NCBI GenBank assembly: GCA_020809705.1
Contig: CP085827.1
Location: forward strand, 7,254,001 to 7,318,000
DNA from: Calonectria ilicicola
Lineage: Eukaryota; Ascomycota; Sordariomycetes; Hypocreales; Nectriaceae
Length of the DNA: 64,000 nt
Direction of reading: 5' to 3'
In this document: piece after piece, positions 1-11,091 of the stretch
How the letters are laid out: every line of letters begins with the position of its first letter
Position numbering within the stretch: the first letter of the stretch is position 1
Program-made: the position numbers and the translations under genes
Notes under the pieces: generated by a model
Database searches by the model: none
Told to the model about the DNA's origin: nothing
Seen by the model: only the letters and a program-made list of their open reading frames with translations

Positions 1-215
1 ATGGATCGCAGAAGCAAGGTTGTTCTCACCATCTAAAAGATAGATAAAGGCGAGAATTCTGATGTAAGATAAATTGTGTGAATTATGAACTTCTTCTTTC
101 GACTAATATTCTCGAATATGGTACCTCGCCAATGCCACAATCATACCCACTCTGAAATAACATCATAAATAATCATTCTTGTCTAGTTCCCGACAACCTT
201 TTTTTTTTAGTAGTG

Positions 216-684
216 TCACGCTCCGTAAGCACCATCATGCCAGTATATTACTTCCTTCGGGTCATCTTAATTCAACCATGGTGGGTATTCGATAAACAAT
301 AACAGCGCTAAATCCCCAAGTCATCCGACATTGAGCTAATTAGCTCACATCAGAGCCACTTTGTGGTGGTCAGCATTTTATGGCCCAAGAGAGCAACGTG
401 TCAATCGGTAACTTACTTGCTCGGGCTTCCCAGTTTTTTGTAGGTTCACGCTTATGCATTTGGGTTGGATCTTGAGATCCTTCAAGCTTTCTCTTGATCT
501 TTTCCTTGAGGCTCAACTTGGGAGAATTCACGCCTGTTTTATGTTAAAAATGTCAAATTGAAATTGCGATTTACATACTTTGTTTTCCAGGGTTGGAAAC
601 TGTTGCAGAATCGACAAGCGTCGACTCGGAAGCATTGGACGCTACGTAGGCATTCGAACCGAGGGCGGTACCTGAGTGAGACAT
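216..684 (-). CDS. Small conserved-looking hypothetical protein (90 aa, 3 exons)
   Basis: I do not recognise the family. The model reads on the minus strand: exon 684-579, exon 533-417, exon 265-216, with the start at MSHSGTALG. Intron 1 has GTATGT...ACAG. Intron 2 has GTAAGT and a weaker AAG acceptor. Together they give an uninterrupted 273-nt frame. The protein is hydrophilic and has no signal peptide or membrane segment. It has a Ser/Thr/Ala-rich first third, a Lys-rich middle (KLSLKEKIKRKLEG, likely helical) and an aromatic-acidic end, NDPKEVIYWHDGAYGA. An upstream ATG at 786 gives a longer, less convincing N-terminus. It is divergent from the Zn2Cys6 gene across about 480 nt that hold one TGACTCA site. 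The third exon is the least certain part. Confidence 0.5.
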
Positions 685-1168
685 GGTAACAAGAATATAT
701 ATGAGAATAAATTGTTCTTTAATGGATGTTAAATAGAACAGAGGTGCTTGTGATTTTAGTCTTGTTCTCTTTACGGGCGACGTCACTTCTTAAATAGTTG
801 CCTTGAGCCTTGCTGACGACTCGGCTTGCAAAGCGGCTTGCGATCACATTTTTGCGTGCACTCGGATTGAATCACACTGGTGACCGATTGACTCACTACG
901 CCCTAAACACGACGAGATTTGATGGGTCAGCTTTGCATCCGGTCTACCAAACTTGGTATGACGCCTGAACAAGGTGGGGAGGTTTGATGGTGTGAAACTG
1001 GTGCGCCGAAGCCGAGATCCACCGCGTGAGATTAGTGCAAATCCTGGTCGTGGAGCTGGGTGTTCAAGCCGAAGCCGAGCCTTTTCTCAGGAATCATCAC
1101 TCTTCTTCGGCTTCAATTTGTCAGCCCTGTCCAAACCCATCGACTCAACAAAGCACGTTGGACGGCCC
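685..1168. promoter_or_regulatory. Divergent promoter region between the small gene and the Zn2Cys6 gene
   Basis: This stretch of about 480 nt carries a perfect TGACTCA at 889-895, the core bound by fungal Gcn4/CPC1-type bZIP factors. I see no strong TATA box. An in-frame GTG at 974 opens the downstream reading frame but is not a credible start. Confidence 0.35.
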
Positions 1169-3184
1169 ATGGCATCCGCAACACCAATTTTGCGCCGTTT
1201 AAACGGGCGCCCACAGGCTTGCGACCAATGCAGGGCCCGAAAAGTGGCTTGTGACCACAGTCAGCCCATCTGCAATCGATGTCGAAAACGACGCCAGACG
1301 TGCATATACACAGTCACTCCGAAGCCGAGCCGGACTCCTGCTCGGCCAACCCTCCGTCTCTCGCGACGTGCAAATTCTTCTCCAACGCCCACATGTTCTG
1401 GCTATCTCGGCTTCACCAGCCATAGTGCGGTGTTTGAAGAGACCCGTAACAGTTTATCGTTTGTTCATGGGTCCGTTGGCGTAGACGCCAGTCCCAGGCA
1501 TGAATCTCGACCTCGGCTTGGTTTAAAGGAGCTACCTCCGCCACTTCGAGAGATGAGTCGGATTGTTTTGCGGAAATTCCCCGACACGCTTGATTTTTCA
1601 GATCGCGAACGCGTTCCCTGCCGCCCTGATTATTGGGTACTTCTCGCAGCAAAGCGAATTGTCCAGAAATTCCAAGATGCCTTTGGCTCACAACTGAGAG
1701 ACGATGCAGCCCTGGACTATGCCGCTGAGTGCATTTCCGCTAACACTGCTCAGCCGTTCCGCGAGGAAAATATTAATACTACGGAATGGAATGAGCAGTT
1801 TTCCGGGGATTCCCTCCGATGGGAATCTATAGGCTTAGTCTGGAACTTCTGGACATCCGAAAATGTACAAGATATTGTCACGGCGCTGGGATACTGTATC
1901 AACCTGGCCTTGCACTATACTCCCAGTAATGATCTTATTCTGTTTCTCAGCTTCCGCAAGTCTACGACAGATTCCATTGCCACAGGAGATGCCAGTAAGT
2001 CGGAATCCGGTGTATTGAGCTTAGCTAACGAAATAGGCCTTGAATGTTGGAAATGCCACGGAGAAACGGTTTCTATGATGACTTTCCTGGGACTTCACGC
2101 CGAGCCCGATGCCAAAGAATATCACCCCACCCTCATCACGGAAAATCGACGACGTATATTTGCCCAAGTATTCATGATTGACAAGGTCATGGTGTCATTT
2201 ACTGGACGGCCGCCTCTAATTAATGGTCGCTATTCGTCCACACCTTTGCCACTCGATCTTCGCGATGAGGATTTACTCGCCGGTGGAGATACGTTGGCAC
2301 AAGCTGTGCAATCATTAGATGAACATGGGTGGAACAAGAACGGTGTCTTGTCTCCTTCAACCCTACTACGCGCCCGAGCCATGATTGCATTTATCAGGGA
2401 AGAAATACTCGAAATATCGTTGGGAACGCGATACCACAGCACGCTAGATCAGTTACAGTATGAGTCATGTATTAACTATGAATCCGTATTCGAGCTAATC
2501 AGCGCAGGGATATTAAAACCCGTCAGATAAACACAATGGCTCAGTTTCCCAAGATCCTCGCGTATCGTCGCGAAGATTTAAACGATCCCACTGTCAATCA
2601 AGAAAAACTCTCGTCCACTCTATTGCTAAAATTAGAACATCTTCAAAATCTTTTCTTCATTGAGAGGCTGATGCTTCGATTCGGTAGCCAAGACAGCGGG
2701 GATCTCCTGGTTACAAGCTTCGAGATGGTGTCGCTGACGCTTACCATCTGGACTCATCAAGATCGGTTCTCGTGCATGCGTCGTGACTTCGAGTGGCTGG
2801 TAAGCTGATGCAACTAGTAACAAACCAACGGATTTTCCCTTGCTGACTCTTTAGCTAATGGGATACGCTGCTCCTGGAGGTGCTATTCTTTGTTTAGAAT
2901 TGTTGCGACCAACTTTCCATGGCACACACCCGGACTATCCCGGACTGACTCGCTCGAGGATGATCCAAGAGCTTAGTATCCTCGTGGGTTTTCTCGGCTG
3001 GGTTAAACCATCAGCACCGAATGCAGACCTTTGCGCCGATTGCAAGGCCGTCATCCAAGGGGTTCTTGACCAGAGCCTGAATAATATTTCGAGTGGTCAT
3101 GAGCTTGAGGCAATCGACTGGGAGAGGTTGCAACTCGACTTTAATTTTAACTTGCTTGATACCTTCGATTGGATGTACCCATAG
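1169..3184 (+). CDS. Zn2Cys6 fungal-specific transcription factor
   Basis: Probable nuclear DNA-binding regulator of 622 aa. The N-terminus has a complete binuclear zinc cluster, CX2CX6CX6CX2CX6C, with cysteines 18, 21, 28, 35, 38 and 45 and a basic linker (RKRRQ). The middle matches the fungal-specific TF domain, including a segment RRRIFAQVFMIDKVMVSFTG followed by RPP. Exons are 1169-1994, 2037-2457, 2508-2799 and 2855-3184. The introns are 42, 50 and 55 nt with GT/AG ends; splicing joins the frame as LQDIKTRQ and EWLLMGYAAPGG. The ATG at 1169 is the first in-frame ATG before the zinc cluster. The first intron is a multiple of three and stop-free, so its retention would add 14 residues. The target pathway is unknown. 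The tail-to-tail epoxide hydrolase could be a target, but that is only proximity. Confidence 0.9.
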
Positions 3185-3187
3185 TAG

Positions 3188-4156
3188 TTACAGGCTTTCC
3201 AGAAACTCTTGGATTGCAGCGTTCGTCTCCATGTATCGCTCAAGATGTACCCAATGCCCCGAGTCCACGGTCACAGTTGTCAACTTTGGAGCCCAAGAGG
3301 CTAGCATCTGCTGTTGCTGGGCAGCAGATGCTTCGGGCTCCTTCGGGACTACAAAAAGACTGGACTGGGATATTTCAACACGCTCAAACCCAATCTCATC
3401 TGGAGCAAATAGGTTTTCCATCCACATCCGATACCAACTTATTGCTCCCTTATACCCGTCTGGTATTCCAAACGACTCGAGGTGTTTTTTCTGCATCTCC
3501 TCCGTGTACCATGGTCCAATAGGAACCCTTCTGTCCTCAGTAACAAATTGTTCCATCTTGCCCACCGGATGAAACCATTCATTCCAAACCTGATGATCAC
3601 GACAAAACAGAAGACTCATTGCAGCTTTTGCATGTTTCTCTAATACAAATTGCGCAGAGTCCCCGCTTAGCCAGGGAATATATCCGAGCAGCTCGAAACC
3701 AAGCATATTCTTAGTCATTTTATTGATCATATTGACATCGAAGGGGGTTCCCAGCCGAGGCGGCCCAACAGTTAGGAACACCAACGCTGCCCACCGGGAA
3801 GGGTGGTAAGCTGTCAGCCGGGAGAGCAACGTTGACCCAAAGTCATGACCAATGCCAACAACTTGTGGCAGTTCCAAGTGGTCTAGAAGCTCAACAACCT
3901 CATCCGCTATTGCCTTGAGGCGGTACATTCGGGCGTCAGCGGGCTTACTGCTGCCGCCATAACCGAGGAGGTCTGGGGCGACTATGCCGTACCCTTGGGC
4001 TGAGAAGTGGTCAATCTGGTGGACCCAATCATGGAGTGTGGATGGGAAGCCGTGGAGCAAAACTAGCGTTGGATTTCTGCCCTGTGAGGCCACATGAATG
4101 TAAAAATATTTGTTTCCGCTTAGGGAAACAAAGTGCGTGGAAGGGTAAGATGCCAT
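3188..4156 (-). CDS. Alpha/beta hydrolase, soluble epoxide hydrolase-like
   Basis: Intronless, 322 aa. The sequence has the epoxide-hydrolase/haloalkane-dehalogenase layout of the alpha/beta fold. The oxyanion motif HGFP is at residues 35-38, the nucleophile elbow G-H-D-F-G-S has Asp105 in the nucleophile position, and a C-terminal GHWVHLE supplies the catalytic His301. An acidic triad partner is probably in the PKEPEAS segment, but I cannot fix it. An Asp nucleophile excludes a simple esterase or lipase, which would have Ser. Members open epoxides to vicinal diols in the cytosol; the substrate here is unknown. There is no signal peptide. The stop lies 3 nt beyond the stop of the convergent Zn2Cys6 gene, so the mature transcripts must overlap if both have ordinary 3' UTRs. 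Confidence 0.88.
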   Translation of the reverse strand: MASYPSTHFVSLSGNKYFYIHVASQGRNPTLVLLHGFPSTLHDWVHQIDHFSAQGYGIVAPDLLGYGGSSKPADARMYRLKAIADEVVELLDHLELPQVVGIGHDFGSTLLSRLTAYHPSRWAALVFLTVGPPRLGTPFDVNMINKMTKNMLGFELLGYIPWLSGDSAQFVLEKHAKAAMSLLFCRDHQVWNEWFHPVGKMEQFVTEDRRVPIGPWYTEEMQKKHLESFGIPDGYKGAISWYRMWMENLFAPDEIGFERVEISQSSLFVVPKEPEASAAQQQQMLASWAPKLTTVTVDSGHWVHLERYMETNAAIQEFLESL

Positions 4157-5285
4157 GGTTGATGACTGTTTCAGGGAGTAGTGCGAGAACGAACGTATAT
4201 ACGCACAGCGGAGACTTTTTCGGCCACATTACAACGATCGACGCTAAACGCCCACTAATTAAATTTGCTGAGCCTCCTCTCAGAACCTTTGCAGTCATCA
4301 TCTTCTCATGACTCATAATCGCAATAGCACGATGCGATAACTGCAATTCGCTTGCGGTGCTGGAAGAGCGATGAAATGTCGGTGATGAAGTGTGGAGAAC
4401 CACCAGCCTAGAAATAAACAAGAATGCAAAATCAGTGACCGCGGTCGCTAACGAGCAGCTCTTGAAGGGCGTCGACCTGGTCCCCTCAGGGACAAGTTTA
4501 ACCAGAATTTCTGTAAAGTCGCAGGGTGTCGTGCCTCGAGACTAATCTTGACACTCAGCTCATAATTATGAGGGCCGGATGAACACCAGTCTTGCATAGC
4601 GGTAAATGCGGCATTATGTCATCACGCCATCATTTTGCATCGTTGGATTGTCTGCATACAAACATTTGGATTTTCCAAATAAATCGCGTTTCTACTAAAG
4701 ATGCCGAAATTGGCTAGCAAAATTTCAGCCATGACTTCAAATCCAAAACGATTTCTGTACCCATGCTAACAACCAGGCACATGCAAGTAAACTACGGTGT
4801 TTAATTGCCTCCAGGATGACCCAATACTCCCAAGTCTGCACCAGGAAATTTAATGCTGGGTTTAAATGCGGTATCTTCTCCTCAGGACTGGTCGCTCGGT
4901 TATGCCACTGCCAAAGACGAGAATCTCAGGTAAACCGACCTGGATAGTGGCGGGCGTTCCAGGTTCTCAATGTGGAGGCGGTTTATGTATAGTCACTACA
5001 TCACGATTGTTTCATCAATTGATAGGCACGGAAAATTTCAAGGAATCGGTCTAAAATTTAGCCTCCATTTACACCCGCTCCAACCATTCCAAGCGGATTG
5101 GGGACATTTAGATAAATACATGAGAATAAAAAAGGCTTTTTGGCGACTTCCGCTCATCCATGCTAGCCACGAAAATGCGAGACTTCAGACTCTGTCAGTC
5201 CTTGCGGACGAAACCAGTCACCAAATCTGAATACCGGAAATTGTACAGGTGGAACGGACTGGTTTTACCGAGCGCTGTTTTCCAC
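4157..5285. other. Intergenic, 1.1 kb
   Basis: This is the upstream region of the epoxide hydrolase gene and the downstream region of the CAP gene. It holds only short overlapping ORFs without recognisable protein character. I see no RNA gene or repeat. Confidence 0.5.
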
Positions 5286-6035
5286 TTAGTAGGCAGCCTC
5301 GCCGATGTAGTTGCCGGGCTCCTGGTAGCGAGCGACGACGTAGACCTCGCCATTGCTACCGGTGGCCATGGCCATTCCGACCTTGGTGGTGCTCTTCCAA
5401 ACAACCTGGGTGTAGTGGCCAAAGCTCATGTAGTTGCTCTCGGAAATCAGGGTGCCTGCAGTGTAGAGGCTCTTCTCAGAGACAAAGGCGGCAACAGCGT
5501 TGGTGAAGGGAGTGTCGGTGGAGTATTGCATGTAAAGGTTCTCACCCTGGTCGGAGACACTGGAGTGCACAAGGGAGCCAACAGAAACCAGGTGAGTGGC
5601 CCATTCCTGAGCGTTGGCAGCGAGGGTGGTGTCCCAAACCAGGGCGGTAGTGTTGACCTCTGCTCGAGCAGCGTTGTGAGCAGCGAGAGCAGCCGTCTCA
5701 TCGGAAGTGAGATCGCTGGAAGAGGAAGAGGCAGCAGCAGCGGTCGACTCGGCGGCAGCAACAGTCGAGTAAGCCTTGGTGACTAGAGTGGTTGACACCT
5801 CGTAATCCGCAACGGGAGTCTCTTCAGCCGGGGTCTCGGCAACGGGAGTCTCGGCGATGGGAGTCTCGGCAGGAGGTGTTCCAGCGATGGGGGTGAATTG
5901 AGTAAAGCTAGGAGAGCCAACTGTGACGACCTGAGTGTAGGTGTGCTTGTGGTGACGACCACCGTAGTTCCAGGAGGAACCCCAAGCAGCGGCGTTGGCG
6001 ACCAGCATAGAGACGGTGAGAGCGGAGAAATGCAT
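5286..6035 (-). CDS. Secreted CAP/PR-1 (SCP-like) protein
   Basis: Intronless, 249 aa, starting MHFSALTVSMLVANAAAWG, a typical signal peptide of about 17-18 residues. An earlier in-frame GTG adds 7 residues and is not used. After the signal comes a His/Tyr-rich stretch (GGRHHKHTY), then an extracellular linker with (I/V)AETP-type repeats at about 52-76 and an Ala/Ser-rich spacer. The CAP domain covers about 112-249. Its cavity residues are present: His157 (LVHSS), Glu165 (GENLYM), Glu187 (VSEKSLY) and His207 in the signature GHYTQVVWKST. Family members are extracellular, bind sterols or lipids and have roles in fungal growth and host interaction; the role here is unassigned. The Pro/Thr-rich linker is a likely O-glycosylation region. 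Confidence 0.93.
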   Translation of the reverse strand: MHFSALTVSMLVANAAAWGSSWNYGGRHHKHTYTQVVTVGSPSFTQFTPIAGTPPAETPIAETPVAETPAEETPVADYEVSTTLVTKAYSTVAAAESTAAAASSSSSDLTSDETAALAAHNAARAEVNTTALVWDTTLAANAQEWATHLVSVGSLVHSSVSDQGENLYMQYSTDTPFTNAVAAFVSEKSLYTAGTLISESNYMSFGHYTQVVWKSTTKVGMAMATGSNGEVYVVARYQEPGNYIGEAAY

Positions 6036-6197
6036 CTTGATTTGTTTGATTGTCACCAGGACTTTGAGTTGAAAGGAATGTGTGAATAAACGGTTCCTGC
6101 CGGAAAGTGGAAAGAATGGCTGTGGTCTGTAAAGGAGTGACTAGACACGATGAGCTTGAAAGGATCGAAATCAGCTCCAAGGACCCTTTCGGGCATT

Positions 6198-6203
6198 CTT
6201 ATA
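6198..6203 (-). promoter_or_regulatory. TATA-like element upstream of the CAP gene
   Basis: TATAAG on the minus strand, about 160 nt before the ATG at 6035. It is plausible as a core promoter if the leader is about 130 nt. Position and sequence only. Confidence 0.3.
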
Positions 6204-6581
6204 TTTCTCAGAACTCTGGCTTGCAACTGGGGTGCGGCCAGCTGGCATCGTAGCTTGCCAGTTGTTAGTTGGTGGCACTCATTCCAAGTGGCTTGGCGGC
6301 AACTTGATTAGAGTAAAAAGCGCCATGTCTCATCCCATTTCATCTCCGGTGGAGTGCGTTCAAGGATATGGAAGCCGGAGCCCCGCCCCGATGCAGTCTT
6401 GGATATACAAGTGAGCGGGACGGTTGGGTCCATCGACGCCATGAGGAAGGGCATCATCCCTGGGTCCAGGGAACATGTATTGGTTTTGTTTCCAAGGATG
6501 GGCAGGTCAATAGTGAAGTTAGTGAGGCATTCATTCATCAGCAGACTGCGCAACATGCTTATTCCCACCGCTCTAACCTTG

Positions 6582-6603
6582 TTTTTTTTTTTTTTTTTTT
6601 TTT
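6582..6603. repeat. T22 homopolymer (A22 on the minus strand)
   Basis: Uninterrupted run of 22 T. Read on the minus strand, it is a 22-nt A tract following the GC-richer block at 6604-6960. That would fit the 3' end of a retroposed sequence, but I found no target-site duplication. Confidence 0.8.
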
Positions 6604-9600
6604 GTGGATTCACTTCCATCAGCCACAAGTATCACCAATAAGCGCTTAACTGATCCAGCCGCCGCCAGGGTTAAGCGGTGGCTTGTATCTCGTCTGAGGT
6701 TGTGTTCAGATGGGACGCGTGGACGGCAATATGTCTTGGGTGGTAGATGCGCCTTCGGGGCCCCGGCAGGCCGAAAATCAGACCCAGCTCGGTACCTGAC
6801 CCCTGAGAAGCCGGTCATTCGCTCCCCGGGACGTCGTGGCGGCTTCCTTCTCATTAGCGGATGCGGTACCAAGATCCGGGGGGCCTGTCACACTGAAACC
6901 TCGGATAAGCCCACGCGTTTCACCTTGACAAAGGTTTTAGACGCCCAGGTCTAGTCGAGACGACAGCTCCTCGCACTTGGGACGAAATGACAGCTGCGGG
7001 TCCAACAGGGAACCACGCTTCGGCTCGAGCCATTTACGGCCTCTCACAGGCGGAAAATCTGCTGGGCCGCCAACTCAAAAGCTGCGTGAGGCGAGCTCTG
7101 TCTGATCTAGAACGATACCGCTTATTTTGTTTGTACCTCGTAATCCTCCTACCCACAGACAGCATCCCGGTTTTTGCAACAGAGATTGCACATTTTCGGT
7201 AAGAGAGCTCAATATCTCATGGAAACAAATAGGGGCGGCCGAATCGCCATAAAGAGGTTGGCTTTGCATAACAACAGCAGCATGGCATGTCATCCTGACA
7301 TGATCTCCAGTATGGGATGGCCCAACCAGAAAGAGAAAAGAAGGGGGAGAAAGAGGGGAAAGGTTCCATTTGGGTGCTGCATCCGACGTAGCCACGGAAT
7401 CCCGCAATCGAGAAAATCGTTGCGCTAGTCATGAGAAACCACAGGTGCATCAAGACGTAGGATCCTAGGCTCTAGCGCCACCCACACAAATCGGTTCACC
7501 CCACTGTTCCAGAAGCCTGGATCATCCCAAGGCATCGACATCCAACAATGTACCCATCCACCTCCAAATTTCATCAATACCATCGTTATTGACGTTCGGG
7601 TCCGATTAACCGCTCTTTTCAAACTCAAATTGGAAACCTTCTCAGTAGAAGCATTGTTCCAATATCGAGAGAAGGAAGGGTCACATTACCTGGAAGAAGG
7701 ATACTGGGGAACGTAAAGAGAGCTTACACAAACACAGCTGTAGGATGTTTTCGTTATATTTCGCCATCAGGGATGTGCGAAAAACTGAGCCTTCAACCAA
7801 CCCCTGATTGATCAGCACACTGGGAACGCTACGGCAGCTCCGTCAACTCTAGTTTGAATCCCCAACAGGAATCACAGTGGTCCCCTGTTGGTCCAAGCGT
7901 GTTCATGATAATACACAAGCTATAGCATTAGGCGAGGCACTAAAGCTCGCATCGCATCTGCCAAATTGTGGCCCCAGCAATGGCAGTTGGTGGCGCGGAA
8001 TCCACTAAAAACCGACTGCTTAGCAACCAACCAAGAACCAGGCTTCTTCTGATCGAATTGTTAGACTTTGGTGTTATATTGACACATTGCGTTTGCCTCC
8101 TCAGCAGCCTTGGCCTTGCATTCGCCATCAACTATTGCATAAACACCTTATCTCCCTCCTTACACATCCTTATGCCTCGTTGGTCCAATTCATGTCCACT
8201 ACTTCCAGCAGGAGGGTAATTGAATACAATCACAGGGGAATACTAGTGCCCAAGCATTAAAAAAAATACTATACGAAGAATTAACAGCAGCAATCATTCA
8301 CCCCATTTTTACTAATAACAGCACATTATACCACCAAAAACACTCAGTGCATGGCAACTTTTGCTCACATGGCGAGTATTCGATTACCCTTGCTAAAATC
8401 GCCAAGACAATATTATACTAGATTGAAGCGAAGACCGCATAATTCATTTTACAAGTAGTTCGTAAAACCAACAAGAGTCATAAAATCCTTCTAGGAGGAT
8501 CCTATTGGAACAGTGGTCTCAGCAGACGTCGTTATCAGTGGATGGGGATTGGCTATATTATTGCCTTGCCTGCAAACCTAACATCACTGGAATCCTTATC
8601 TCCTTAATGTCTCAAGCAAACCTCTTCACAAAAACTTAACAGAGCGCAGTAGCCATCTAGAGAAATCACAATAGATTGTTAGAATACGGGAAAATACAAC
8701 GGTTGCAATATTGACAAAGCATTCACTTTTTATTAAATGGAGTGGTGGCCATTCTAAGTCTGATGGAGTCTTAGCCTCGTGCTCGGATAAAATTTGTTCA
8801 AAGCTGCCCTGCCCAGCTGTCCTATTCCATGGTTTGGCGCCTCTTGGGTTCCTTTCCCTCCTTCGTGCGATTGCTTGGACCATGTACTGATGTCTCTCGT
8901 GCTATCACCCATTACTCTAGACCCAAGATCAAATTCACTAGGGATCCATTATCTAACTGGAGCTGACCAAATACATTATCATTACTAATTAGCAACTATC
9001 CAAACAAAACTAGGACGACAATTGAAGTGCGAGCGACAACGATCCAGCTCTCCCGTTGTTTGATGGAAAATGGTTGTTTCTGGTGCGAGGGAATGATGCA
9101 AAATTGTGGGTCGTGTTGCTTTGCCCGTGCGGGGTTCAATTGCGGCATGGCACATGAATAATTGGAGGATCAATCATTATTACATTTCTCCAGATTCTTG
9201 AGGGCGACACTCAAATGTGCATAGAGTAAACGATACATTATCGCCTTTTCGTATTTCTAGGATTCAGACTCGCACCAGGCGAATCCCATCGCCTTATTAT
9301 TCTCATAAGGCTCAGAATTATGGCATAGCACTCAGTATGACGTCATGGCCACTTTGAGATAACGAAGCAACATAGATAAGTCAAATGTGCCGGTACAGAG
9401 ACAGCAAAATGGTTTTCTTAAATATGGGTGACATGCTCGAGATGAAAGGTTTTTCTGCCACGCCAGGAAGTTCAGATATCAACTGGAACGCAAGACCAAA
9501 AGGCTCAGGAATGAGTGAGGAGGCATTAGATAGCAACTGGCCAGAAAACCAACAGAATGCATCCTCTCAAAATTAAGAACGAAGTAGTTCGAGAGCATAC

Positions 9601-10428
9601 CAAAATCTAGAACTGGGTCTAGAAGTGATGGTGGTTGAGTACGCAAATCGTGACAGCTCATGCGCAAAATTCTTATTTCAGATGAGGGGATCATAGGCGA
9701 CATAAGGGGTCGGGAGGAAACAAGCCAGGCCGCAAAAATGACGATGGTCTATCCATGAATGGTGACGCCGATGGAATTTCTCCACTTTCCGACGAATCTA
9801 GTCAGCATTTTACAGTTTAGACCAAGAATCTCTCATGGAAATATGTGCAACTTTCCATGTTCTTTAAGGTCTTTGCGACTATTATCCTCGGTTCGGATGT
9901 CGAATACACAATCGGCTCGTCGGGATTCCAGAAGGGAATTCGGAGCATCGCCTTAACGGCTCCCAAAGTGGAAGTGTTATTATCGCGTGCTCAGCAGCAC
10001 ATGATGCAACTTGAGGCATAATTCTTCCAGCAAGGCGATTCCCCTGAAATTTAGGTAGATGTAAACGGTAATTTCCCTCTATTCAATTACTCACATTTTG
10101 CCGGCATCGGCTTTACAGAGGGATAACTTGACAAATTTGGCCCATTTTCTAATGACGCGATGTGCCTGCGTATGATGCAACTGGTATCCAAGCATACCAT
10201 CCAGACCGCAGCACGCAAATCACGACATAACAACTGGAAATGCAACTCGTACATTATCCCACATTTCTCCCACATTGGACTCTTGTCACCAGGCCGCTTA
10301 GTCGCTGGTAGAAATAATATTGTCGGAGAGCTTAATCTTCCATACCCCGCAGAGGTCTATACGATATGGAGGCACTGAATCACGTAATTCCGGCACAGTT
10401 GGGGTGCATTACCGAGGAGTAAATAACA

Positions 10429-10434
10429 TATAAA
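10429..10434 (+). promoter_or_regulatory. TATA box of the DUF1993 gene
   Basis: TATAAA located 71 nt before the ATG at 10505, with a CT/CA-rich leader between them. The spacing suits a strong focused promoter. Confidence 0.5.
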
Positions 10435-10504
10435 ATCGCTAGATTAGTTTATTCCATCTTTTACCAAAGCAATTCACTCGCACTTCTCCTCACAAGCATT
10501 CAAA

Positions 10505-11091
10505 ATGGCTGGCCTCTCCCTCTACGACACCACTGTCTATACCCTCATCAACGGTCTCCTTACCCTAGAGCATATTCTCACCCAAGCTGAGAAGTACGCC
10601 ACAGAAAAGGGCACAGATGTCAACGACTTTGTAAACGCCCGTCTTATCGAGGACCAACTTCCATTTGCCTTTCAGGTTCAAAACGCCTCCAAGGCCGCTC
10701 TTGTTGCTGTCAGCCGATTGTCGGGTTCGGAGCTCGTCAACTTGGAGAACACTGAGAAGACCTTTGCGGATCTTCACCAGCGAGTTCAGAAGACATTGGA
10801 GGTGGTAAAGGCTCTCGACCGTGCTGCTGTGGATGCACGAGCAGGCCAAGATGTTGACCTGTAAGTCTTATTTATACATGGCCTTACTACCTTGTACATA
10901 GAGCTAATACGACTAGTCTGATTCCTTGGGCTGGTGTAACCCACAAGGTACCCGTCGAGCGAGCTGTTTTGACTCACAACTTTGGCAACTTTTACTTTCA
11001 CATTACTACCGGCTATTCTATCTTGAGAGCTCAAGGCGTGCCTCTTGGAAAGAAGGATTTCCTTGTCAAGTTCCTAGGTTTTGAGGAGTAG
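10505..11091 (+). CDS. DUF1993-family protein
   Basis: 176 aa in two exons, 10505-10860 and 10917-11091, with a 56-nt intron (GTAAGT...CTAG). The spliced frame reads VDLLIPWAGVTHKVPVERAVL. The start MAGLSLYDTTVYTLINGL has a good context (AAAATGG). This is the pattern of the DUF1993 family (bacteria and fungi, about 170 aa): an N-terminal helix beginning SLYDxTV, a central IEDQLPFAFQVQNASKAAL segment and a C-terminal HNFGNFYFHITTGYSILRAQGVPLGKKDFL segment, read here in parts. Members are cytosolic helical bundles related to DinB/YfiT-type folds; no reaction is established. A TATA box and compact leader suggest an inducible gene. It stands alone between two large non-coding regions. Confidence 0.88.

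Larger units (their letters stand above)
6036..10504. other. Gene-poor region, 4.5 kb
   Basis: No ORF here looks like a protein, and I see no splice-joined exon series. It contains a 22-nt T run at 6582-6603 next to a relatively GC-rich 350-nt block (about 6640-6960), and a palindromic CRE-type TGACGTCA at 9338-9345. The remainder is moderately AT-rich with frequent stops on both strands. It may be decayed repeat or a long non-coding spacer. Confidence 0.5.

Noticed and set aside
2458..2535. Apparent break of the Zn2Cys6 gene into two or three ORFs
   Set aside because: The stops fall in GT-AG introns that join the frame exactly (LQDIKTRQ), so it is one gene and not a pseudogene.
5160..5786. 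A 208-codon plus-strand ORF
   Set aside because: Antisense shadow of the CAP gene; Gly/Ser/Val-rich with no motif.
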